NCBI GenBank assembly: GCA_019054805.1
Contig: JAHQIY010000013.1
Coordinates: 930,001 to 994,000 of the forward strand
Direction: 5' to 3'
Origin: Brachionus manjavacas
Lineage: Eukaryota > Rotifera > Eurotatoria > Ploima > Brachionidae
DNA length: 64,000 nt
Made by a program: the position numbers and the translations under genes. This document shows, one piece after another, positions 20,701 to 30,300 of the stretch. Below the pieces are notes generated by a model, which worked only from the letters and a program-made list of their open reading frames with translations, was not told the DNA's origin and searched no databases. Position 1 is the stretch's first letter. Each line of letters begins with the position of its first letter.

Positions 20701-23578
20701 AGTTATGCTCATAGGAAACTTACAAGTGTTTGCGACCGACACATTAATACGATCAATTCTGGATCATTCTTTTAGTCATTCTCAGCATGGATAGACAATG
20801 AGATTAAACTTTTAAAAAACTATTTTCCTTTTTGTATTTTCAGTACTGTTTATTTAATTATTTCGAAGAAAAGGTAAATGTGAAGGACCACTTTAACGAA
20901 GAATAACAAATATATTAATGAAATCCACAAAAGAAACAAAACAAATGATAAATACTCTCTGCTTTTCGCAGATCATCTAGTTATTTTCTTCATTTTTAAC
21001 AAAAAAGGGAACCTTGAAAATAAGATAAATAAATACACCAACGAAATAGAAAAATAGCTTATTAAGTGGAAAATGAAGATATCAGTTGAAAAGTCGTGTT
21101 CAATAGTCTTTTCTGAGTATAAAAAAGATAGGGATAATCTCAACTTGAAAATTTATGGAAACAGAATAGTGAACCAAAAAGAAAGTTTTTTGATATCAAA
21201 TTTGATTCTAAGTTAAATTTTAAACGCTAAATATTATTAAGATATTGTCAAACAAAAAATGGAGTCTAAATCAAAATACACTAGGAAATTTATATAAATC
21301 TTTAGTCGGATCAATTTTAGACTATTCTTTTCTTTGCTTGAACTCATTTTCAGAAAATAATATCAAAAAACTACAAGAAATTCAGATTACAGCAGTCAGA
21401 TCTATCCTTAAGTTAAAATATGATCCTCCCTCCAACATGGTGCATCATGATGCTTTTAATAAACTAAAGAATCGGCTTTTTGAATTGAGTTAGAGATATG
21501 TTAGGACACAACTGAGTCATTCTATTCCATTGATTGTCTGACTGGTGAAGGAATACAAAGCTGGGTTTCGAATCAATATTGAATGCCCAACTCGATTGTG
21601 TAACTGCTATCTCACTATTTCCTCTTTTTTTCCCGAAGCTTCAACTTTGTAAACATGCGTCGCATTTAACATTCTATTTCAAGTATTTTTAACTTTCTTT
21701 TCACTTTCTTTTAGCTTATTTAACTTTATTTTTATTTTTTATTTTTAATTTATTCTGAAGGAGCTCTAGCTCGGTAAGAAAACAAATAAATAAACAATTA
21801 TTGTTAATCTTAAAATTCTAATTAATAAAAATAAATCAAAAGCAAGTATGCAAAAAGTTGCAAATGCACAAGTGATTATCTCAAAAGAAGCAATCAATAG
21901 AATAAATGGACTGAAAAAATTTTTTTAGCCAAAAAAGATGATAATTCCGATGTAATTAATTCATTGCTTAATATTGAAAATCTTTTTTAAAGAACCATCT
22001 ATTACCGATTTTTTTCAAAAAAATTAACTAATTTTTTTTTTTTAATTAAATTTAGTTAAAATTATTTTAATCTCAATCTTTTAAAATGGGAGTTCGATAT
22101 AAAAAGTTTCAAATTTCCCGAAATTTCGACCCAAGATGTTCGTTATACCGAAGATTGACTGTAATTAGAATCTTTTTTTAATTACCAAAAAGTGCAAAAG
22201 GTATAAAAGGTGCAAAAAAATTCCGAACTGGGACCAATCTATAAAATTTTGCTTGAATAAAAAAAGAAGAAATTAAGCTAATTAAATTTGATCCTTAGAT
22301 TGGGGGACCAAAAAATTAAAAAAATTTCTATTAATTTTTAAATAAAAATAATTACCCAGTTTTTTTCTTCATCATGTTGAGCTTAAACTCCCGCTTCATC
22401 CTTTCCACAGTGTCCATGTAGTCGACAAGCTTGCTGACCATGTCGGTCAATAGATGAATTTGCTTGGGACACAAGAGGCACTTGATTGCACCGAACTGGG
22501 CGGACACTTCCAGAAAGGGCCGCTGCTGACCAGCCACTTGGTTGCCTGGAGAGGTCGCCTCCAGCATCAAATCACTGGGCCGCATGTTGTTAATGGTCAA
22601 CCTGATGCTTTGGATTCCCCCGAATGTAACCATGATCACTGGACTCGTGTACAAATAGTAGTTGGGGTCAAGGTCGAAGTTAAAGGGCGGGCACTCGTCC
22701 ACCGGTGCTTCGTCGTTCGCAGCCACTGACGAGTTCAGGCTAGAGTCCGACCTTGACTCGCTGGCGTCATCTCTGACCATGAACTCGTCAAAGTAAACAG
22801 TGAGGCCTTGGATGCAGAAATTTTTGGTCGTGTTGCGACTGTGCAACGAGTCTTGACCACTTGCCGATTCTACATCAAAGTATTGGATCGATTTGATCCT
22901 GAGCTCAAGGGCGATGCCGCTCGAGGACAACTCCTGGCTAAAGAGCGCCGCTGAGCTTTTGGTCAAGTCAACTTTCTGCTTTTCCACATGTTCTATGCGA
23001 ATTTGAATTTGCTCAAGGCTGATTTGAATGCGTGACAATATTGAGTCAATGGTGGACGCAAAAGCCTCCAGGCCCAGAAGCGGCGCCTTGGACTCGTCCA
23101 GCTTTTGCTCGGCCAGACACTCTTGGGCTATGTGCATGCTGGTGTTCATTAGCGAGTCAATGATCACGCTGGAGAACATGGAGTTGGCCATGGAGTCACC
23201 CAAATGCGGCTCTTGGTGTGGCATCGCGAATGAGTGCTCTGGGCGCCCCTTGCTTCGTATGGTTACTTGGACATTTTTGACTACTAGCTTGCAGGAGTCG
23301 TTGAAGAGGTCGTGCCAGGGTATGCACACAGATATGTAGCCGACAAAGCCGGACACTATTTGAATGGGGCTGGCGCTGGCCAGCGATGAGTCCAGCTGCT
23401 CGTTTAGAGCGTCACAGTCCAGGTGCAGGTCCTTGACGCAGCCAGTGCCATTGTATATGTCAATTGAGAGCTGCTCCAGTGAGATTTTCTCTTTGAAAAA
23501 ATGGCCTAAATAGTGCTGGAGCAGATAGCGGCATAGGCGTTTTTTGAGAAATTCCGGCCATGGTATTTGCCAAGTCAT
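10829..23578 (-). CDS. ATG2: ATG2, autophagy lipid-transfer protein, four exons
   Basis: Join of exons 22356-23578, 18816-20412, 14256-16728 and 10829-11730. All three junctions are phase-consistent (2/1, 0/0, 1/2) and give 2,064 residues, against about 1,940 for human ATG2A and 2,080 for ATG2B. The start is the ATG at 23576-23578 because the protein then begins like animal ATG2 (MTWQIPWPEFLKKRLCRYLL). ATG2 is a rod-shaped bridge that moves phospholipids from the ER to the growing phagophore, working with WIPI/ATG18 and ATG9. Visible landmarks are the chorein-type N-terminus (residues 1 to about 120), the central repeats, a candidate LC3-interacting motif and WIPI-binding region near residues 1,480-1,510, and the conserved C-terminal region. 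All exons are open and the gene looks functional. The introns are loaded with repeats. Confidence 0.95.
11760..12403. other. ATG2 intron 3, part; LTR-like block
   Basis: Mostly AT-rich. The block 11965-12290 starts TGTTAGCC, has TATATAAG near 12138 and CAATAAA near 12210, and so resembles a solo LTR with promoter and poly(A) signal. I could not find target-site duplications, so the call is weak. Confidence 0.25.
12404..12637 (+). CDS. Hypothetical ORF, 77 residues, in ATG2 intron 3
   Basis: Plus-strand ORF with ATG; a second ATG at codon 6 gives MDFENSEESNEASGS. The first 50 residues are acidic and hydrophilic with balanced composition (NLTEDEIKRYLDKSQANES), then it degenerates into a hydrophobic, AT-driven end. 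It may be the N-terminal part of a transposase or other decayed mobile ORF, since a hAT-type MITE starts 87 bases downstream. No family was recognised. Confidence 0.2.
   Translation: MEKKTMDFENSEESNEASGSNEVNVIKWINFEDNLTEDEIKRYLDKSQANESHNRLLTFLICLISFSVKKIIVIIFS
12716..13035. mobile_element. Non-autonomous hAT-type element (MITE) with target duplication
   Basis: Element 12724-13027 (304 bp). The left end reads CAAGGACGACCAAAAATTCG and the right end, reverse-complemented, CAGGGACGACCAAAAACGCA. The CAGGG-type terminus is typical of hAT transposons. It is flanked by acaataac (12716-12723) and acaaaaac (13028-13035), an 8-bp duplication with one mismatch, the length hAT insertion produces. No ORF lies inside. 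It sits in ATG2 intron 3. Confidence 0.75.
13036..13811. other. ATG2 intron 3, AT-rich part
   Basis: No coding signal. Sequence 13590-13640 with repeated GACTTGACTTGAGAC is shared with the REV7 intron 1 repeat near 30385-30425, in the same orientation. Confidence 0.5.
13812..14205. repeat. 41-bp minisatellite, about 9.6 copies
   Basis: Head-to-tail repeats of a 41-bp unit (core AACGGCAAAATAATCATTTG then GCCGCCTCTTAAACTTAATGG). Units differ only at a few sites: ggc/gac after the AAC, gccGcc/gccAtc, and one unit with tttaac. A decayed partial unit (ATGGAACGGAAAA) follows near 14214. It lies in ATG2 intron 3, about 50 bases from the exon 3 donor. Single related unit sequence occurs near 30215-30255 in the opposite orientation. 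Confidence 0.95.
14256..16728 (-). CDS. ATG2: ATG2 exon 3 (central region, LIR and WIPI-binding part)
   Basis: Encodes residues 941 to about 1,764. It begins VKLLITDQYFLNDIYNCVLN, the conserved NDLL block. An Asp-rich stretch (DPDDDDDDEDKD), encoded by a GTC/GAC triplet run at 15134-15153, precedes DFDIIEVVAGLGEPPR. FDII (15100-15111, residues 1480-1483) aligns with the LC3/GABARAP-interacting FCIL of human ATG2A/B, and REDHFKKPL aligns with the following WIPI-binding HF motif. SLNWFLYAGSDF and IDQDSLVFLIEFF are further conserved ATG2 blocks. The donor is AAAG|GTAACT (14255-14254) and the acceptor TGTCCAG at 16729. Confidence 0.95.
16729..17439. other. ATG2 intron 2, AT-rich part
   Basis: No coding or repeat signal that I can support, apart from A/T runs. 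Confidence 0.5.
17440..18330 (+). pseudogene. LINE family A reverse transcriptase C-terminus with 3' tail
   Basis: Plus-strand frame from about 17470 to 18000 reads VPSIEYLGFVINSNLDFNP, then SFIHKTFCLSQFTYGLENLT and IDQNNLVRQMFNLKSNRHMS, the pattern found after the RT palm and thumb in LINE ORF2 proteins. It is closed at 18001-18003 and followed by a 3' UTR ending in the small hairpin CTCC-TAAT-GGAG (18288-18299) and a TAAA-type tail (18311-18325). It is 5'-truncated and runs opposite to ATG2, inside intron 2. Confidence 0.65.
18370..18575 (+). pseudogene. LINE family B 3' end
   Basis: Reads SPNRLFELSEKYFRARLSHS on the plus strand, matching NRLFELS at the end of the copy at 21245-21493. It is followed by the family's terminal motif CTGAAGGAGC-ATTA-GCTCGGTA (18531-18552) and an AAATAAAA tail. 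Strongly 5'-truncated. In ATG2 intron 2, antisense to ATG2. Confidence 0.65.
18816..20412 (-). CDS. ATG2: ATG2 exon 2
   Basis: Encodes residues about 408-940. It begins in phase with GG+A after the acceptor TTATTAAG (20413-20420) and ends at the strong donor CTCAG|GTGAGA (18815-18814). The content is the less conserved repeating-groove part of ATG2, with a Ser/Thr-rich stretch at its start. The usual YAG is replaced by AAG at the acceptor. The only phase-compatible alternatives were less convincing, so the exact 5' edge is somewhat uncertain. Confidence 0.88.
20422..20737 (-). repeat. Single dispersed copy of the 337-bp satellite monomer in ATG2 intron 1
   Basis: Minus-strand sequence matches one monomer of the array at 31298-64000 over about 316 of 337 bases with only a handful of differences. 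The missing part is the stretch around CAAGGACTCAGTTTTC. Relative to ATG2 transcription it has the array's plus-strand orientation. Its near end is within about ten bases of the exon 2 acceptor. It carries the array-interior alleles (tattcc, attgatt, ctcctg) rather than those of the array's left edge. Confidence 0.93.
20880..21795 (+). pseudogene. LINE family B reverse transcriptase remnant, longest copy
   Basis: Plus-strand coding fragments read YSLLFADHLVIFF, with FADH at 20965-20976 in place of the catalytic FADD box, then INKYTNEIE and LIKWKMKISVEKS. After a frame change comes LGNLYKSLVGSILDYSFL to FNKLKNRLFELS (21245-21493). The 3' UTR ends with CTGAAGGAGC-TCTA-GCTCGGTA (21755-21777) and an AAATAAATAAA tail. 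The loss of the second Asp, stops and frameshifts make it inactive. It is antisense in ATG2 intron 1. Confidence 0.7.
21845..22163 (+). pseudogene. pogo/Tigger-like transposon 3' end (transposase C-terminus plus terminal repeat)
   Basis: Plus-strand fragments read NAQVIISKEAINRINGLKKF and then PSITDFFQK, resembling the C-terminal ITDFF of pogo/Tigger transposases. About 75 bases on begins a region whose inverse, reading CAGTCAATCTTCGGTATAAC from 22161 leftwards, is a typical pogo/Tigger terminal repeat; TA follows at 22162-22163. A second copy lies at 27780-28000. Antisense in ATG2 intron 1. Confidence 0.6.
22356..23578 (-). CDS. ATG2: ATG2 exon 1 (chorein-type N-terminus)
   Basis: Encodes residues 1 to about 408. 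CRYLLQHYLGHFFKEKISLE is nearly the animal consensus of the lipid-entry end of ATG2, the part that contacts the ER. It continues with GFVGYISVCIPWHDLFND, another signature of the Chorein_N region. The exon ends KKKTGG|GTAATT (donor 22355-22354), phase 2. The ATG at 23576-23578 fits the family length; the upstream in-frame codons do not look coding. Confidence 0.96.
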
Positions 23579-25200
23579 TTGGGTGCTGATCAAAAAAATA
23601 ATTTACAAATTAACAAACAAGTGAACAAACAAAGAAACAAAAGGATTTATTTAGCTATTGTGGTGTCGGAGTTGGTGCTGGCTTTTAAAAGATGTATGCA
23701 AACACCATCAGTATCTAAAAAAGATAAGAGGATTTTTTCTTTTTTAATTTGAATATTTAATTTTATTTTGTTTAATTGAAAAAAAATTATTTCAGAAAAA
23801 ATGTTAAAAAAATTAACTTAGTTTGAAAATTCTACATATTTGTCAAAAAAAATTGCAAAATTTTCTTTTATTTAGCTCCTTCAGATCTAACAAATTACTT
23901 TTTAGTCCAATTTAATAATTTAGTTTAATAAAGAAAAATAAAAAAATAATCAAGGTTGAAAATTTTGCTATTTAATTTTATTTTTTATTAATTTTTTATT
24001 ATTATTTTTTATTAATATAATTTTATTAATTTATTTTTAATTTTTCTTTATTAAAATTAAAGAATCAATGAGAAAAAAATGCACAGAATTTTTTTAATAT
24101 TTTTCAATAGACCTTTAAAAAATTTGTTTTTTTAACATCCTTCACTTGAAATCGAATATATTTTTTTGAAAAAAACAAATGTTTTTTTTTAAATTTAATT
24201 AAAAATCATAAGAGATTAAAATAAAAAAGAAAAATTTGAAGATTTTAGAAAAATGTCTTTTTCTAAACTATTTTGTACTCATTTTAATTCTTAAATTTTA
24301 ATCTAATTTTACATAATTACTACTTTTTTAATCATTTTATTTTCTTTAATGAAAAATTTATTTCCACATTTAATCAAATTTTTAGTCTTCATGCTAACCT
24401 AACAAGGTTTTACCCAAATTATTTTTCAAAATGATTGTTTTCTAATTATTATACGCCATCTAAGGCAAAAATTATTCTTTTTTTATCATTTATTTAATTT
24501 AATTTAATGGAAAAGTGATATTTAAATTCATTTCCAACTAAAAAAATTAATCTTTTTTATATTTATAATTCTGTTCGATGTGAATTTTTTTTAAATAAAT
24601 TGAAAATTTAAAAAAAAAAAAGAACATTTATTTTAATATAAAATTATGCTTAAGTCTTAAATTAATTTGTTAATTTGTTAAATATCATTTGAGGTTTTAA
24701 ACGAAAGCTTAATTTAAAATAATACTTAGAAGTTGATAAAGAAATTTTTTTCCAATGTAAAAGTCACTGTGAAAGCTTTAATCATAAACAAAAAAATGCT
24801 AGGTTATTCACCTAAACTTTAAATTTATTTAATAAAATTAAAATAAAATTAGAACTATTATTTTTAAGATTTCCAAAAGAGATCCATTAATCTAAATATT
24901 TATATACATTAATAATGTTTAGAAAAAATATTTAGAGATAGAAAACAATTTGTCATCAAGTTTTTTGAAAACATGTTATTTTCAAATTTAATTCTTTTTT
25001 ACTAAATCAAAAATATTAATTAATTGAACAAGAGATCATTGACTCGCTCATGAACATGGTATAAGATTTTTATAAAATTGAAAAAAGAAAAAAAATTTTG
25101 AAGCAATTAGTAAATAGTTGAGAAAATTATAATTTTTGAGTAAATCAATATTTTTTTAAATGTAACATGCTGTAAGAATGAATTTAAATGTCATTTTAAC
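23579..25200. other. AT-rich region upstream of ATG2
   Basis: No ORF, repeat family or promoter motif could be supported. The ATG2 promoter and any 5' UTR presumably lie at the left end. Long A/T tracts throughout. Confidence 0.55.
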
Positions 25201-26260
25201 TTGATTTTTAAGAAAATGAAAAAAAAATCATTGAGATTTAATCATCCATCAAAGAATTTTTCGATTATTTTGGATGGATGGTTTGAAGATGCTCATTTAT
25301 TTGTTCCAAATACAAACAATGGATTAGAAGTTACTAATAGAGTTACTAAGAATCAAAACACGGCAAACAATATAGTGCAAAGATGTGTCATCTATATCAT
25401 TGCAATAACCAGAGCTATTTCGCTTAATTACCAATGGGTTAAGAAATCTAAGGATATTAAAATCATAGATGTTAAGTCCCTTCAGATGATTTAAATAGGA
25501 TTTGTGATGCTGAATTTAAGCGTTAGCAATCTGGAAAATTCACTACTTGTGATCATTTTGTAAAGTCATTTAACATGTGCTCTCTTGATAGAGAGTATTG
25601 TCAAGATTGGAAACAGTCTAAAGACATGTGAGAACGACATCCTTCGTACTATATACGGCATAGCAAAACGGTATACAATGAGTAACCTAAGACTCATTAA
25701 CAACATTAATAATCACTATAATAGACTTAAAATATTACACGTAAACTTCTTCGAGAGGCTCTGGCTTAACAACTACACCAAGGACATACTAAAAGAACTT
25801 TTTTTAGACGAGCAGGCTAGTGTGTACATCAAAAACCTACTTGAGACGCTGGATGAGATTGAATGCGGTCGAAACATTGACCTCCTAGGCAAATGTAAAC
25901 ACTACACAAACAAGATGAACCTAGAATTCGAGACAAGTATAGGAAATAACCAAGATCTGGAACAACTTAAAACACCAAACAAGAAACACAATGGAACAAG
26001 TGAGATGATGTACCAACTCTTAAGATATGATAGATGAATGAATGACAATTCGCTGTAATGAGAATTTTAACGTCAATCTAAAATTTTATGTCTTTATTTT
26101 TATATTTATTTTCTCTTATTGTTATCATTTGTACATCTTTGTTTTTATTCGTTCAAAATATGGCTATTCATCTCAATAGTTCTAAATCAGTTCCCATCGG
26201 GCAAAAAAGAAAGAGAAGCAAATCTGTATTAGCAAAAAAAGCATTTTTTAGAGAATTAAT
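25201..26260 (+). pseudogene. MULE transposase remnant interrupted by a LINE fragment
   Basis: 25201-25494 reads FVPNTNNGLEVTNRVTKNQN, the TNN-x-LE-x-x-NR block of MULE transposases, and 25500-25610 continues with Cys-containing fragments (CDHFVKSFNMCS) resembling a SWIM zinc finger. The C-terminal basic tail (HLNSSKSVPIGQKRKRSKS) appears only at 26160-26260. The gap holds an unrelated LINE fragment (25620-26037), so this looks like a nested insertion. Same family as 3975-5105. It lies between the ATG2 and REV7 genes. Confidence 0.5.
25620..26037 (+). pseudogene. LINE family C reverse transcriptase C-terminal fragment
   Basis: Open plus-strand frame reading CENDILRTIYGIAKRYTMSN, then LKILHVNFFERLWLNN, then a hydrophilic tail to TGA at 26035. 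The C-x-N-x-ILR-x-IYGI pattern is common after the RT domain in LINE ORF2 proteins. It differs from families A and B here. It is 5'-truncated and sits within a MULE remnant. The class is inferred from pattern only. Confidence 0.45.
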
Positions 26261-26454
26261 TATTATTATTTTTTTTTGCTTTTTTGATATTTATCAATAT
26301 TTTTTGTTACACTCAATAATAATTTACTTGATATAATTTTGACATTAAATGATCAAAAAAAACAAGCAAAAATTTTTAACAATCGAATTTGAAAAATTAT
26401 TTCTAGTAATTATTTTAATTCAATTAAATCATGCGACTAACACAATTGTGAAAA

Positions 26455-27046
26455 CATTCATTCAAATACCCTTCGACGGAAATTAATAAATTACTTAAAT
26501 GTTCGTTTGTCAGGCCTCAATTTGAGTATGCAATTTCATCATGGTGTCCATTTTATGAAAAAGATTTGAATGAACTTGAAAAAGTTCAACGGAGAGCGAC
26601 TAAGTTAATCCCTAGTTCGCAAGATCTTGAATATTCAAAGCGTTTATTGAAACTCGGTTTAACTGATCTTAGAATGAGACGACTTCGAGGTGATCTTATT
26701 CAAGTGTTTAAGATTGTAAACAATATGGAAAGAGTTAATTTTGAAAACGGGATTATATTTAGCCAAAACAAAATACCAGAAGATACGGCTTGAGAAGGCT
26801 TAGCAAGAACCTAATCTGGGAATGTGTAAAAAACTGTCTTCCAAAATATAACTTTTTTACTAATAGAGTTGTGAATGAGTGGAACAAATTGCCAGAAGAA
26901 ATAATAAGTGTCTTAACAATTTCAAGGCAAAGATTGATGGGTGGTTAGCGAAGCATATTGTAACGACTGCTATAGCTTATTAAAGCTACGCTTGGAGAAT
27001 CTCCTAGTTGCAGTTAATTTTACTACTACTACTACTATTCTATTTT
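26455..27046 (+). pseudogene. CR1-like LINE 3' portion with ACT tail
   Basis: Plus-strand frames read RPQFEYAISSWCPFYEKDL, ELEKVQRRATKLIPSSQDLE and MRRLRGDLIQVFKIVNN, then after frame changes LPKYNFFTNRVVNEWNKLPE. These match the minus-strand copy at 8265-8750. The 3' end has a GGAGAATCTCC stem and a tail of ACT triplets ending about 27046. Stops and frameshifts make it inactive. It lies between ATG2 and REV7. Confidence 0.75.
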
Positions 27047-27355
27047 ATTTTTTAAAATTTATTTAGAAAGACAAAACTTTACTTTATTCTGTTTAATTTT
27101 GATTTTTTTATTACATCACCCTCGCGGTCCTCACTGAATAAAAATAAGTACCCAAAAAAATTTTGTTTCAGCATCCAATTAATTAATATTAATGCCCATT
27201 TTATAATAACCTATTTTATGAAATTCAGATATCTAATGGTACCTCTTTGATCTTGCAGTCTTATCTGCAAAAAAGCAAATTTTTGAATTTTAGTCGGGCT
27301 ATTTACATTTATTGTGATTGTTTAAAAAAAAAGTTTGAAAATAAAAAAATTTAAT
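27047..27355. other. AT-rich spacer downstream of REV7
   Basis: No gene seen. It contains the REV7 poly(A) signal at 27308-27313. Confidence 0.5.
27308..27313 (-). terminator. Poly(A) signal AATAAA of MAD2L2/REV7
   Basis: Minus-strand AATAAA 43 bases past the REV7 stop codon. Confidence 0.45.
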
Positions 27356-30300
27356 TTAGTTACGAATTGGAGATTTGAGCGGCGCAGTAGGTTGTTCTAT
27401 GAACAGTTGGGCTCGCATTGAACAATGACTCAAAGTCTTGACTGGTTTGATTGAAATTCGATTGTACGAAGCTTTAGGCTTGGTGCTGATAGAACTAATC
27501 TCTTCTCTGTCGCACTGTCGCCATGCGAACAGCTTGAACAAATCTTCATCATTGCTTAGCTCGTTAACTGCTTTTAGGCTTGTTCTCATTTGAATCTGCC
27601 ATTTAAAATCTAAACAAATACAGTAGATGCAAAAATTAAAGATAAAAAAATATTTTTTTTTCAAATTTCAGATAAGTCCAAGTTTTGTTAATTTATTTTT
27701 TTTGATCATCATGCTCTCCTTTTACATAACAAGGTCTTTAGTCAAAGGATTTGATCAAAGCAAAACAAGCAAAGCTATCTTGAACATCTTTTTTATTTTG
27801 AGTTCAAAACAGAAAAAAGATGCAAATGCACAAGTGATTAGCTCAAAAGAAGCAATCAATAGAATAAATGGACTGAAACAATTTTTTTTAGCCAAAAAAA
27901 ATGATAATTCTGATGTAATTAATTCATTGTTTTATATTTAATATTTTTTAATTGAAAGAAGCTTTGCCCAACAACCATCTATTACCGATTTTTTCCGAAA
28001 ATAAAATCTAGTTTAATTTAGTTTAAATCTACCGACCGAAGTCGTTTGATCGAAAGCAATTAGTCATTTTAAAGTCTAGTTAGACAAAATTTTGAAAGAT
28101 TGAAACATTGCTTATCACACTTAACTTAGAGCTTGTTGACTCAAGGCATTATGAAATTTGAAACAAAGAACAAGGTCGAAAAATTCAAAATACCTTGACT
28201 TAATAATAAAGAAAATGAACCTGAAATTCATTATAAAAGATTAATTGAAAATCACTTAGCTCAAACTCTACTCTACTCAATTGCTCCCTAACTTTTTCTT
28301 CTTTTTCTCCTGTACAATTAAACATTTAAAATTGTGTATCCTGTAACTCTCTTTTTCAATTTATCTAACTTTAATTTTCTTCTAGTTAAACCTTTTTTAT
28401 TTTTTCTATATATTTAGCTATTTTTTTATTTTTATTTGATCTTATAACTTTATTTTACTGAAGGAGCATTAGCTCATTAGCATTAGGTATAGAAAACAAA
28501 TATATAAATAAAAATAAGATTAGAACATTTTTTCAATAATTTAGAGGAATTGTTGGTAGCAGTGACACGATACAGAAAAAAAAATGAAAAAAAATTTAAA
28601 ATTTAAGTCAAGTCCTTGAGTTTTCAAATTTTTTTGAATTTACGTAACTGACTTGTCTATTACTGCACATTTCAGAACAAAGTTAACAATGTTTAGACAC
28701 TTTGCTTAAACAATCAACTAGAAACGGTTTAAGCAGCCTGTTAACTTTGTTCCGAAATTTACTGAATTCTTTTTGAACAAATCTTTTTTTTTAATATTAA
28801 TTTAAATTATATTTCCACAGAGGTTTTAATGTCTTGTAAATAAAAACAAGATCATATCTCCTCCAAATTCTCCTGACTTGAATACAATTGAAATGGTATG
28901 GAGCGAGATGTAAAGTTTTTTGAGCAAAAAAAAGTTAAGGATAAAGCTAAAGCTATTTTTGAAATTCACAAGAAATTACAACAGAAAAATGTCAGTTTTA
29001 ATTTATCATTTAAAAGAAGTAATTTGAATAATATTTAAAATTAAAAATAGCTATTAAAAATGTTATTAAAAAAGATGGACATAGATCAAAAAACTAAATT
29101 TTATTTAAATAGTGTAAATTTACTTTTTTCATAATATCTACTTATAAATTATAAAAAAATTAATTCTTCTTGTTCATTTGTAATTTTACACATTTTTTGT
29201 GACATCAAATTGTTTTTTCTTTAAATTTTTTTTAAAATAAATTTAAAAATTTTTAAAATAATAAAGTTCAATAAACAGTTTTTTAAATTTTGTTCTGGTT
29301 ATTTTAATCTTATATTTTATTATTTCATATTATTATTTTTAAAAAAAATGGGTTCAACATAAAACAAAAATGTTAGAGGCCAAATTTTTTTAAACCATTA
29401 AGACGCAGGAAGTCTTTAAAACTTCTATTTATTTAGAATAAAAACGAAGGGTTTTTATGGCTGCTTTTTTTGTCTTAAACTTCATGGGTCCTCTAGTGTT
29501 AAAACTTGGCCACGACCAACAAGTTTTACTGTGTGTCAGAATATTTTAAAAGTCAAAAATATCTTTTTTCATTTTTAGGCAAACAGAATACGAATCAAAA
29601 TAAATTTAAAATAAAGTTTAAAATACAAAATTAATAGTTTTGTCATCTGGCGAACCTAGATAAAAAATAGAAACAAAAATGTGTTACTTTTGGGATAGAC
29701 AATGTCGTTGGCATAGAGACACTTCAAAATCGAGTCGCGATAGTTCCACTCGTCCATCTGTGATTGTTGCTCGTCATTGCCGTCCAATTTCATCTCAATC
29801 TGGAGCGTGTATCGCTTGATCAACAAATTAACATCGTTTGTCGGCTGATCATCCGACATTGCCTTCAACACAGCTAATCCTATCTTTATTAATAATTAAC
29901 TAGGAATACTTTAGCGCATTTTTCAAATAGCTTTACTGAAAAAATGCTCCTATTGAGCGAGTGGCGGCCGGGAGAGTGCACTTTGTACAGCACTAGTCGC
30001 ATCGATTCGATGCAATTCGCTATGTACTCGCACACAACTTCACTTTTGCATTTCTAAAACAAACTAATAATCACTTCAAAAGGCGCATAGTTGTTTAAAA
30101 GTCCCAAATTAAGGTCCAAGTCAAAAAAAAAGTCTGGACTCTTTAAAATTTTTTTTAAATACAAAGTTCGAGCTAAAGACTTTTAATCTTTTTTTTTTAA
30201 ATAGAACAACATGAATTATTTGCCGTTCCATGTTGATTTTAAAGCGGCCAAATGTTCCTTTTGCCTTTCCAAGTAGTTATTGATGCGGCTTAGTAAGAGT

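Noticed and set aside
27627..27941. Complete 104-codon plus-strand gene in REV7 intron 3
   Set aside because: Only the last third resembles the pogo transposase C-terminus. The first part is AT-run sequence, so it is a transposon remnant rather than a gene.
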